The position numbers and the translations under genes are program-made. The notes beneath the pieces were generated by a model, which was not told where the DNA came from, searched no databases, and worked only from the letters and a program-made list of their open reading frames with translations. From NCBI GenBank assembly GCA_902586855.1, contig CACIIZ010000006.1, positions 1-49,314 of the forward strand: a stretch of DNA of 49,314 bases. Direction: 5' to 3'. Numbering within the stretch: position 1 is the stretch's first letter; each line of letters starts with the position of its first letter. Origin of the DNA: an uncultured Alphaproteobacteria bacterium. Its GTDB lineage: Bacteria; Pseudomonadota; Alphaproteobacteria; Rhodobacterales; Rhodobacteraceae. This document shows positions 18,852 to 26,767 of the stretch, piece by piece.

Positions 18852-20486
18852 CTACGGCCTGAGGTCTGGATGTTGATAGTTTTCTTTTTCAAGAATTTGT
18901 CTAAGAGCCATCTTGGAAATTTTTCCTGTGGCAGTATGAGGTATCTCTTTAGCAAAAATAATATCATCAGGTATTTGCCACTTGGCAACAAAAGCTGACA
19001 TGAAGTCTGTTATTTTCTCTGGCTCTACCTTTTTGCCTACCTTGCAAACTACTACCAGAATAGGCCTTTCATCCCATTTTGGGTGACTGACGCCTATAGC
19101 AGCAGCTTCAACGACGTCAGGATGTCCAACCGCAGCGTTCTCAAGCTCAATTGATGAAATCCATTCACCACCTGATTTAATAATGTCTTTTGATCTGTCG
19201 GTAATACTCATATAACCGTTTTTATCTATTGTGGCGACATCCCCTGTATCAAACCACCCCTCATCATCAACTGCTTTCTTATCAGTCTTGAGATATTGTT
19301 GGACAACTGCGCCTCCGCGAGCCCAAAGTTTACCTTGTGTTTTTCCATCGTTTTTCAATTGGTTGCCATGATCGTCGGTCAATTTAAGTTCTACTGTAAA
19401 TGGAGGGTGTCCAGTTGTTTCCTGAACAGAAATTTTTTCTTCATCAGTTAATTCCAAAACTTCTGGCTTAAAAGAGCAAATTGTTCCTAAGGGCGACATT
19501 TCTGTCATGCCCCAAGCATGGAGAACTTGCACATTAAAATCATTCTGGAAAGATTCTATCACAGCCCTTGGACAGGACGATCCACCAATGATTACACGCT
19601 TCAATGTAGATAAATTTAGATTATTCGCTTTCAAATAATTCAGCAGTAACAACCATATAGTTGGTACAGCGGCAGTTACTGTTACCCCTTTTTCTAACAT
19701 TTCATAAAGGCCTTCCGGATTCATTTCTCTTCCGGGCATGACCATTGAAGCTCCTACAAGCGGAGCTGTATAGCCAATAGACCAACCGTTTGCATGGAAT
19801 AGTGGAACAACGGGCATAATACGATCCCTTGAAGAAAGATTAATCATGTCAGGAGAGGCAGAGGCAAGCGCATGTAAAACATTTGATCTATGAGTATAAA
19901 CTACGCCCTTTGGATTACCAGTTGTCCCCGAAGTATAACATATACCACATGCTTCCGTTTCGTGCCCACTAATCCAATCAAAATCGGAATCTTCAGTTTC
20001 TAGTAATTCCTCATAACAAATCAAATTTGGCAAATCAGATTTTGGCATGTTGATATTATCTGTGAGAACAATTACATGCTCAACTGTTTCGCACGTAGGC
20101 ATTATTTTCTCTAATATTCCCAGCAGGTCAAGGTCTATCATTAATATCTTATCCTCAGCATGATTAATGATGTAGGTAAGCTGTTTTGCAAAAAGTCTTG
20201 GATTCAGAGTATGATTCACTGCTCCACATCCAGGTATACCATACCACAGTTCAAGATGCCTAGCTGTGTTCCAGGCCATGACCCCAATCCTATCACCTTT
20301 TTTTATCCCAAGCCGCTGTAATGATTTTGATAGCTTTTTTGCTTTTTGGTGAATAGATGACCAATTTGTTTCCTCGATGGGGCCTTCGACTTTCCTACTA
20401 ATGATCTTGCGCTTAGGGTGGTATCTCGCAGCATGATCTAAAATTTCAGAAACTCTAAGCGAAAAAGGCTGCATGAGGTTATCCAT
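18852..20486 (-). CDS. Acyl-CoA synthetase (AMP-forming; DmdB/fatty-acid ligase type)
   Basis: This 544-residue enzyme activates a carboxylic acid to its CoA thioester through an acyl-AMP. Adenylate-forming motifs are intact: TSGTTGNPKG at 185-194, GWFDTGDVATID, DRSKDIIKSGGEWIS and the C-terminal lysine K522 in TATGKISK. Segments such as WNTARHLELWYGIPGCGAV and NPRLFAKQLTYIINHAEDK resemble, from memory, 3-methylmercaptopropionyl-CoA ligase (DmdB) and related medium-chain fatty-acid ligases. The surrounding thiolase and FadB genes favour fatty-acid activation. A role in DMSP demethylation products is possible but cannot be decided here. Confidence 0.9.
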   Translation of the reverse strand: MDNLMQPFSLRVSEILDHAARYHPKRKIISRKVEGPIEETNWSSIHQKAKKLSKSLQRLGIKKGDRIGVMAWNTARHLELWYGIPGCGAVNHTLNPRLFAKQLTYIINHAEDKILMIDLDLLGILEKIMPTCETVEHVIVLTDNINMPKSDLPNLICYEELLETEDSDFDWISGHETEACGICYTSGTTGNPKGVVYTHRSNVLHALASASPDMINLSSRDRIMPVVPLFHANGWSIGYTAPLVGASMVMPGREMNPEGLYEMLEKGVTVTAAVPTIWLLLLNYLKANNLNLSTLKRVIIGGSSCPRAVIESFQNDFNVQVLHAWGMTEMSPLGTICSFKPEVLELTDEEKISVQETTGHPPFTVELKLTDDHGNQLKNDGKTQGKLWARGGAVVQQYLKTDKKAVDDEGWFDTGDVATIDKNGYMSITDRSKDIIKSGGEWISSIELENAAVGHPDVVEAAAIGVSHPKWDERPILVVVCKVGKKVEPEKITDFMSAFVAKWQIPDDIIFAKEIPHTATGKISKMALRQILEKENYQHPDLRP

Positions 20487-20598
20487 TTAAAGGCTCCAAC
20501 GGTAATTATAGACTTAAATTAACAAACTATGCTTAGTTACTATCAAAACAGAATCTAAAATCCAAAAAAAATTTTGCAAAAATAAAAAAGAAATTAGG

Positions 20599-22809
20599 TT
20601 ATGAACCTTTCCCATCGGGCATAGCAACAAACTTTTCATAAAATGTTTTATTTGTTTTTACTAAATCTAAAATTAACTTTCCAGGCTCAAATCTTGAGCC
20701 ATACTCTTTGGAGAGTTCATTACATTTGTTTAAAACCCAATGACCACCTTTCAAATCCATCCAGCTAAATGGGCCGCCTGCCCATGGCATGCAGCCCCAA
20801 CCAAGTATGGCTCCTACATCACCCTCTCTGATATCAGTTAGTACTTTGGACTCAAATGCTCTAACAGCCTCTAAACATTGAATTAGGGCTAAGCGGTTTT
20901 TTACTTCGGCAAAATCAGGTTGATGTTTTTTTGAGGGGAAACAGTTCTTGAGATCCGGCCAAAAGCACATTCTTTTCCCTCGTTCATTATAGTCATAAAA
21001 ACCTGCACCTATTTTTCTCCCAAATCTCTTATTTTTTTCCATCACGGACAAGACGTCAGAAACCCCAGGATCCTTTAGATTATTGCCTAGTGCTTTTTTT
21101 GTTTGGCTAGCAATACTAATTGCAAGTTCGATAGATACTTCGTCAATCAGTTGCAATGGGCCTAAGGGCATTCCCAATTGCAGGGCAGCATTCTCAATTA
21201 TTTGAGGTAGAACACCTTCTTTAACCATTATCATACCTTCATTAATATAAGGTATGATACACCGATTGGCATAGAAATTCCTGGCATCGTTTACAATTAT
21301 TGGGGTTTTTCTTATTTGTCGAACAAAGTCAAAAGCTAGAGCAATGGCGCTTTGAGTTGTTCCTTGTCCTCTGATTATTTCGACCAAGTTCATTTTGTGT
21401 ACTGGGCTGAAGAAATGTATGCCCAAGAATGTTTCCTTTAAAGGCAATGTTTTTGCTAGGTCAGTTATGGGCAAAGTTGATGTGTTGGAAGCAATTATAG
21501 TTTTGTTGTCAACATGGTTAGCAATTTCTTTCAATACTTTATTCTTTATTTCGAGATCTTCGAATACGGCTTCAATAACAAGATCGGCTTGGTTAAGATC
21601 CTTATATTCACTTGAAGGAATTATTCTATTTAGTATCTCCTGTTTTTTCTCCTCATTAATTTTACCTCTCTTAATACCTGCATCTAAAATTTGGCTAATT
21701 TTTGATATTCCAATTTTAGCTGCCTCTAAATCTTTGTCTATTAACACAACATTAATTTCATTTGATGCAGCCGAGTGAGCAATTCCAGCCCCCATCATGC
21801 CCGCTCCTACAATTCCAATTTTAGCTATGCTAATTTTTTTAGTTTCAGGGGGCCTTTTTAAGCCCTTTTCTATAGCATTTTTATTTATGAAAAGCGTTCT
21901 AATCATATTTGAAGTGCTTTTTTCGGTGAGGATTTTTGTAAACCAACGAGCTTCAATCTTTAATGCAGTATCAAAATTTGTTAGTGCACCTTCATATATC
22001 GCCGACAGGAGGTATTTTGCAGCGGGGTAAATATTCTTGGTTCGGGAACTTATCATAGCATTAGCTCCGACAAATGTCATAAATCCACTGGGGTGGTACG
22101 GTGCGCCTCCAGGCATTTTATAACCTTTTTTGTCCCAAGGTTTTATCTTTTCCTCATCTGTAGCGTTTCTGATCCAGCACTTTGCATCAGCTATCAAATT
22201 ATCTGGGGAAGAAATTTCATCGATTAAACCAACCATTTTCGCATTTTTGGGAGAGAACATTTTTCCCTCCATTAAAATAGGAGCACTAGCCATCAAACCT
22301 ACCATCCTGCTCACTCTTGTTGCTCCTCCAGCCCCCGGAAACAATCCGACTAGTATTTCAGGAAGTCCAACTTTTGTCCGTCTATTATCTGTTACAATTC
22401 TGTGGTGACAAGCTAGACCAATTTCTGTTCCAATACCTGCTGATAAACCAGGATTTGCCCAAACAAATGGAGTGCAATCTTTTTTTGTCTTAAGATCCAT
22501 TCCACCAAGCTCAATTTTTCTTAACAACTTGTGAACTCTCATAACAAATTTAAATATTTGTAGATTGTTTTCACTCATTTCATTTGTTTGCAAATTGGCA
22601 AGCACATTTAGATCCATTCCGGCAGCAAAATCTTGCTTTCCAGACGTGATGATAACTCCTTTGACTCTTTTGTCTAATAGAAGTTCATCAACAATTCCCT
22701 CAAGTTCCTCTAAGCCATTTAATGTCAATATATTTAGTCGCTTGCCAGGTGCATCCCATGTCACTATGGCTATTCCATCATCTTCAATGCTTAGATTAAA
22801 TTCTGACAT
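20599..22809 (-). CDS. fadB: FadB/FadJ-type enoyl-CoA hydratase / 3-hydroxyacyl-CoA dehydrogenase
   Basis: This bifunctional protein performs the hydration and NAD-dependent oxidation steps of beta-oxidation. The 736 residues begin with a crotonase domain (about 1-200; oxyanion segment FAAGMDL, then GLPEILVGLFPGAGGATR). A linker leads to the dehydrogenase, with a Rossmann site GIVGAGMMGAGIAHSAA and the catalytic box HFFSPVHKMNLVEIIRG. Two C-terminal dehydrogenase domains finish the protein. It follows the thiolase by 14 bases, so the two are a likely alpha/beta pair of one complex. Confidence 0.95.
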   Translation of the reverse strand: MSEFNLSIEDDGIAIVTWDAPGKRLNILTLNGLEELEGIVDELLLDKRVKGVIITSGKQDFAAGMDLNVLANLQTNEMSENNLQIFKFVMRVHKLLRKIELGGMDLKTKKDCTPFVWANPGLSAGIGTEIGLACHHRIVTDNRRTKVGLPEILVGLFPGAGGATRVSRMVGLMASAPILMEGKMFSPKNAKMVGLIDEISSPDNLIADAKCWIRNATDEEKIKPWDKKGYKMPGGAPYHPSGFMTFVGANAMISSRTKNIYPAAKYLLSAIYEGALTNFDTALKIEARWFTKILTEKSTSNMIRTLFINKNAIEKGLKRPPETKKISIAKIGIVGAGMMGAGIAHSAASNEINVVLIDKDLEAAKIGISKISQILDAGIKRGKINEEKKQEILNRIIPSSEYKDLNQADLVIEAVFEDLEIKNKVLKEIANHVDNKTIIASNTSTLPITDLAKTLPLKETFLGIHFFSPVHKMNLVEIIRGQGTTQSAIALAFDFVRQIRKTPIIVNDARNFYANRCIIPYINEGMIMVKEGVLPQIIENAALQLGMPLGPLQLIDEVSIELAISIASQTKKALGNNLKDPGVSDVLSVMEKNKRFGRKIGAGFYDYNERGKRMCFWPDLKNCFPSKKHQPDFAEVKNRLALIQCLEAVRAFESKVLTDIREGDVGAILGWGCMPWAGGPFSWMDLKGGHWVLNKCNELSKEYGSRFEPGKLILDLVKTNKTFYEKFVAMPDGKGS

Positions 22810-22823
22810 ATTTATCCTCCATA

Positions 22824-24035
22824 TCAGATTCTTTCTATGATAGTTGCACTACCCATACCAGAGGCTACACATAGGGTAATTAGAGCAGTGTTTTTGTTTG
22901 ATCTCTCGAGCTCATCCAGGGCTGTTCCAAGTATCATGGCGCCAGTTGCACCTAGAGGATGCCCCATTGCGATCGCTCCACCATTAATATTTACTTTATC
23001 TGGGTCTAAATCATAAGCTTGATTAAATCGTAAAACAACCGAAGCAAAGGCTTCGTTTACTTCAAACACATCGATGTCAGAAATTTCCATCTTTGCTAAT
23101 TCAAGGGCTTTTTTAGCTGCTGGTATTGGACCAGTTAGCATAATGGTTGGGTCAGTCCCTACCTTGGCTGTTGAGATAATTTTGGCTCGAGGACTTAGAT
23201 TTGATGCACTGCCAAAGTCTTGGTTTCCTATTAGAACGGCTGCAGCACCATCAACAATTCCGCTCGAGTTGCCAGCGTGGTGAACATGTTCGATCTTTTC
23301 AAGGTTTGGATATTTTTGCATAGCCACATTGTCAAAACCTGGCATAGTTTCTCCCATCTCTTTAAAACTTGGTTTTAGAGATCCAAGGCTTTGCATACTG
23401 GTTTCGGGCCTGATATTTTCATCTTTACAAAGAATTTCTACTCCATTCTGATCTTTGATTGGGATTATGGATTTACTGAATCTGTTTTCTTCCCAAGCCA
23501 GATGTGCTCTCTTTTGACTTTCAATAGCGTAAGCGTCAACGTCATCTCTTGAAAAACCATAGAGCGATGAAATAAGATCCGCAGAAATTCCTTGTGGGAC
23601 AAAGAGAGTATTCATTGCTAAGGTCGGGTCGACTGCTATAGCTGCTCCATCTGATCCCATTGGCACTCGGCTCATCATTTCAACACCCCCGGCAATATAA
23701 GCTAATCCTGCTCCTCCCTTTATTTGATTTGCAGCCAGATTAATGGCTTCCAATCCGCTTGCGCAAAATCTATTTATTGATAAACCTGGAGTATTCTGGG
23801 CAAAGCCAGCTTTTAAGACTGCTGATCTAGCAAGGCAACCACCTTGTTCTCCAACTTGAGTTACATTTCCCCAGATTACATCTTCAACATGATTTGTATC
23901 TAGCTGGTTTCTATCTCTAATGGCTTTGAGTATCTCGCCAGAAAGGTAGACGGAGGTTAGTTCATAAAGTGATCCATCTTTCTTACCTTTTCCTCTTGGA
24001 CTTCTAACAGCATCAAAGATTATTGCGTCTTTCAA
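22824..24035 (-). CDS. fadA: Acetyl-CoA C-acyltransferase (thiolase, FadA-type)
   Basis: Thiolase cleaves 3-ketoacyl-CoA to acetyl-CoA and a shortened acyl-CoA. The 403-residue protein has the three catalytic residues: C91 in NRFCASGLEA, H359 in GGAIAMGHPLGATGA and C389 in TLCVASGMGS. Position 14 bases before the FadB-type gene argues for a degradative beta-oxidation thiolase over one used for polyhydroxybutyrate synthesis. Substrate chain length cannot be read from the sequence. Confidence 0.93.
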   Translation of the reverse strand: MKDAIIFDAVRSPRGKGKKDGSLYELTSVYLSGEILKAIRDRNQLDTNHVEDVIWGNVTQVGEQGGCLARSAVLKAGFAQNTPGLSINRFCASGLEAINLAANQIKGGAGLAYIAGGVEMMSRVPMGSDGAAIAVDPTLAMNTLFVPQGISADLISSLYGFSRDDVDAYAIESQKRAHLAWEENRFSKSIIPIKDQNGVEILCKDENIRPETSMQSLGSLKPSFKEMGETMPGFDNVAMQKYPNLEKIEHVHHAGNSSGIVDGAAAVLIGNQDFGSASNLSPRAKIISTAKVGTDPTIMLTGPIPAAKKALELAKMEISDIDVFEVNEAFASVVLRFNQAYDLDPDKVNINGGAIAMGHPLGATGAMILGTALDELERSNKNTALITLCVASGMGSATIIERI

Positions 24036-24142
24036 GGCTCTCTCCTTTCCTAAATTTATTTAGTATATAAACAGATGATATTTTTTGTTTCTTGTGTCTT
24101 ACTTGCTAGCCTCTTTTACCAGCTTCTCGCGTTTAAAAACAG

Positions 24143-25921
24143 CTAAAACTGATCTGGGTCTAAAGACATTAAGATTTTGTCCCCAGCTTTGATCTTTGTT
24201 GCTAAAAATGTAGTTTTTGGAATTGCATTAGCCATATAATACCGGCCTGTCACAATCTTCGCTTCTAGAAATTTATTTAGTTTTTTTCCTGCCTTTTTTC
24301 TTTCCATAATGTGAGTCACTATTTTAACCCACATGAAACCTATAGAAAATATGCCCAACAAATGGAGAAAATCTGAGGCTCCAGCCAAAACAGAATTGGG
24401 GTTCTTTATTCCGTTATCTAGAAAGAATTCTAAAACATCATCCAAGTCTTGTAGCGCAATCCTTAGTGGGTCAAAAAAATCACTTTCTATTTCCTCGCTT
24501 GCTGATTTTTGATTTAGGAATTTTGTCACTAACTCACGAAGGTAAAGAATATTCTCTCCCCCATCAGAGTTCAGTTTTCGCCCAACTAAGTCGATCGCCT
24601 GGATCGCATTTGTTCCCTCATAAATCATCGCAATTCGAGAGTCTCTAACTAACTGGCTCATACCCCATTCTTCAATGTAACCATGACCCCCAAAAATTTG
24701 TTGTCCAATGACGGTCATAGTAAACCCAACATCACTAATATAGCCTTTGATCACAGGTGTGAGCAAAGAAGCCAAGCCATAGGACCTTTTGTCCGACAAG
24801 CGGTTTCCTTTATCCAGTAGAAGTGCGGTCCATAAAGTAAGTGCTCGAGCCCCTTCTATAAATGATTTTTGATCCAACAAATTTCTTCGAATATCCGGAT
24901 GGTTTATTATAGGTTTGGGGTCACTACTAAACTTTCCATCTTTTTGAAGAGACTTTCCTTGTATTCTTTCTTTAGAGTAATCCAAGCTACTCTGATAAGC
25001 CACTTCGGCTAAGGCTAAACTCTGTACCCCCACTCCTAAACGTGCTTCGTTCATCATTGTGAACATGGCTTGAAGGCCTTTATGTTTTTCTCCTAGCAAA
25101 TAACCTGTGGCGCCATCGTAATTCAAAACGCATGTGGCATTTGCATGGATTCCCATTTTCTGTTCAATAGACCCCACGGAAAAACTGTTTCTTTGACCCA
25201 GGCTTCCATCGGATTTGACCAGAAATTTTGGAACTATGAAAAGGGAAATTCCTTTCACACCATCAGGACCTCCTGGTATTTTAGCTAGCACTAGCTGGAT
25301 AATATTTGTGGATAGATCATGGTCTCCTGCGGAGATAAAGATTTTTTGCCCAGTAATTTTGTACTCGTCATCCGACAGTGGCTCAGCCTTTGTTTTGATC
25401 ATACCGAGATCAGTACCACAATGCGGTTCGGTTAAATTCATAGTCCCAGTCCATTCGCAAGTAACCAGTTTAGGCAGGTAGGTGTCCTTCTGATGATCAT
25501 TCCCATGAGTGAGTATGGTGGCATAAGCACCATGAGTGAGAGCCTTATAAATGGTCAAAGAAATGTTACATGAAGAAAAGATTTCTCCAAGAATTAGTGA
25601 TAATGTTATAGGAAGTCCTTGACCTCCGTATAAAGGATCACAATCAAGACCTGTCCATCCACCCTTTTTGATTTCATCGAAAGCATTAACAAAACCTTTG
25701 GGGGTAGTAACTAGCCCATTTTCGAACTTGCATCCTTCTTTGTCCCCAGATTTATTAATGGGAAGCATAATCTCAGTGGCTACTTTAGCTCCTTGGCGTA
25801 GTATTTCAGCGGTAAAGTCTGGTGTAAGCTCTTTAAAACCATCTATTTCTTTTTTTGAAATAAGAAGGTATTCGTGAAGGAGGAAGTGGAATTCTTCTAA
25901 TGGAGCTTGGTATTTTGCCAA
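24143..25921 (-). CDS. Acyl-CoA dehydrogenase, long form (DmdC/FadE-like)
   Basis: This FAD enzyme would catalyse the first oxidation of an acyl-CoA. The 592 residues show the N-terminal helical lead (APLEEFHFLLHEYL) of the long DmdC-like group, the flavin segment TEPHCGTDLGMIKTKA, the QIFGGHGYIEEWGM box, and the catalytic glutamate E435 in YEGTNAIQ. A C-terminal extension (about 470-592) is typical of this group. From memory it resembles 3-methylmercaptopropionyl-CoA dehydrogenase (DmdC), a label pipelines apply to many ordinary medium-chain enzymes. It starts 14 bases after the MerR gene, so regulator and enzyme are likely co-transcribed. Confidence 0.9.
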   Translation of the reverse strand: MAKYQAPLEEFHFLLHEYLLISKKEIDGFKELTPDFTAEILRQGAKVATEIMLPINKSGDKEGCKFENGLVTTPKGFVNAFDEIKKGGWTGLDCDPLYGGQGLPITLSLILGEIFSSCNISLTIYKALTHGAYATILTHGNDHQKDTYLPKLVTCEWTGTMNLTEPHCGTDLGMIKTKAEPLSDDEYKITGQKIFISAGDHDLSTNIIQLVLAKIPGGPDGVKGISLFIVPKFLVKSDGSLGQRNSFSVGSIEQKMGIHANATCVLNYDGATGYLLGEKHKGLQAMFTMMNEARLGVGVQSLALAEVAYQSSLDYSKERIQGKSLQKDGKFSSDPKPIINHPDIRRNLLDQKSFIEGARALTLWTALLLDKGNRLSDKRSYGLASLLTPVIKGYISDVGFTMTVIGQQIFGGHGYIEEWGMSQLVRDSRIAMIYEGTNAIQAIDLVGRKLNSDGGENILYLRELVTKFLNQKSASEEIESDFFDPLRIALQDLDDVLEFFLDNGIKNPNSVLAGASDFLHLLGIFSIGFMWVKIVTHIMERKKAGKKLNKFLEAKIVTGRYYMANAIPKTTFLATKIKAGDKILMSLDPDQF

Positions 25922-25935
25922 AAGCCTCTCCCTAA

Positions 25936-26370
25936 CTAATTATAATCAAAAGGTATTGATCTTTTTTCGATTCCAATTGCAATTCCTCGGGAATCTAGGA
26001 CTTTTTCCCCCCATTGCAACATTTCTTTAAGGTCTTGGATAGCGGCAGTTAATTCATTTTTTTGTTCAACCATGACCTGCAATCTTTGAGTCGCTAGTTC
26101 ATATGTTTTGGCCAATTGGGTTTTTTGTTGGTCGCCAATGTCGTAAAGATTCAGTAGTTGTCTAATTTCTTCCAGGGAGAACCCAAATCTTTTCCCCTGT
26201 AAAATGAGTTTTAATCTAGCACGATCTCGACGGGTAAATAGACGTCGTTGTCCTTCTCTTATCGGAAAAAGTAGCTCTTTCGATTCATAAAACCTCAAAG
26301 TTCTTGGTGTCACTTTATACATATCACACATTTCTTTAATAGTGCGTACTTCCGTAGTCATTTCATTCAT
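25936..26370 (-). CDS. MerR-family transcriptional regulator of the beta-oxidation block
   Basis: The N-terminus is a MerR winged helix: the recognition part TIKEMCDMYKVTPRTLRFYE, then GQRRLFTRRDRARLKLIL and GFSLEEIRQLL, followed by a coiled dimerisation helix (about 85-125). No cysteine metal site is seen, so a small-molecule or acyl-CoA effector is more likely than a metal. I start the protein at ATG 26370 because AAGGG lies about 8 bases upstream, inside the longer GTG form that begins at 26391; that gives 144 residues. It precedes the acyl-CoA dehydrogenase by 14 bases. MerR proteins of this kind (LiuR-like) control branched-chain and fatty acyl-CoA degradation. A matching operator candidate lies upstream. 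Confidence 0.88.
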   Translation of the reverse strand: MNEMTTEVRTIKEMCDMYKVTPRTLRFYESKELLFPIREGQRRLFTRRDRARLKLILQGKRFGFSLEEIRQLLNLYDIGDQQKTQLAKTYELATQRLQVMVEQKNELTAAIQDLKEMLQWGEKVLDSRGIAIGIEKRSIPFDYN

Positions 26371-26404
26371 AACATATTCCCTTTTAATCACTAATTGCTT
26401 ACTA

Positions 26405-26435
26405 TTACGTCAACGTCAACTATGACCTAACGTCA
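26405..26435. promoter_or_regulatory. Candidate MerR operator (two palindromic boxes)
   Basis: Two symmetric elements lie 35-65 bases upstream of the MerR start. TTACGTCAACGTCAA (26405-26419) has the core ACGT-N2-ACGT. TGACCTAACGTCA (26423-26435) is TGAC-N5-GTCA. From memory, LiuR-type MerR proteins bind ACGTnnACGT-like sites between promoter boxes. Minus-strand TTGAC sequences overlap the first element. Autoregulation of the merR-acyl-CoA dehydrogenase transcript is the natural reading. No similar site was seen before the thiolase or ligase genes. Confidence 0.45.
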
Positions 26436-26556
26436 CAGTGATAATGAAATAAATATGCGACGAGGGATGAGTGGGAAATTCAAATGATGCTTAATTCAGA
26501 CATTCTGCTTTGATAAGCACAATCTTTTTGCAAAAATCAGAACATGACTAATTTAT

Positions 26557-26606
26557 AAGCAATTAAATTATGTTTTGCTAGTGCATGAGTACATATTTAA
26601 TTGCTT
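26557..26606 (+). repeat. 12-bp perfect inverted repeat, extendable to 16 bp
   Basis: AAGCAATTAAAT (26557-26568) is matched perfectly by ATTTAATTGCTT (26595-26606). With one bulged base the stem continues through ATGT/ACAT, leaving a loop of about 17 bases. It is AT-rich, so stability is moderate. It precedes a terminator-like hairpin by 5 bases. Confidence 0.55.
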
Positions 26607-26611
26607 TGGAC

Positions 26612-26637
26612 AAATCCCATTGGGAGGATTTCTTTTT
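26612..26637 (+). terminator. Terminator-like hairpin in the MATE leader
   Basis: AAATCC (26612-26617) pairs with GGATTT (26626-26631) and a CCC/GGG pairing is an alternative inner stem. TCTTTTT follows at once. The stem is short, so termination would be weak or conditional. It lies about 130 bases before the MATE start, where a leader attenuator or the end of a small RNA would sit. Confidence 0.35.
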
Positions 26638-26767
26638 ATGAAATATTTGTCTTGGTTGGGCTAGGTGAGGAGATCCTAAATTCCTTAACCAAGATATTAA
26701 ATTAAGGAGTTGTTACTAGCAGGCATGACCAATATGATTTTCCTAAGTCTGATTAATTTGTAATTGA

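Larger units (their letters stand above)
26392..26767. other. 376-base divergent spacer with operator and three inverted repeats
   Basis: The left end holds the MerR operator candidate. The rest, upstream of the MATE gene, contains three inverted repeats in a row: arms at 26557-26568/26595-26606, 26612-26617/26626-26631 with a T run after it, and 26650-26657/26687-26694. After them come AAGGAG at 26704-26709 and a 12-codon frame (ATG 26725, stop 26761-26763). No tRNA or recognised riboswitch was seen. The annotated MATE ATG at 26768 has no ribosome site directly before it. Confidence 0.5.
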
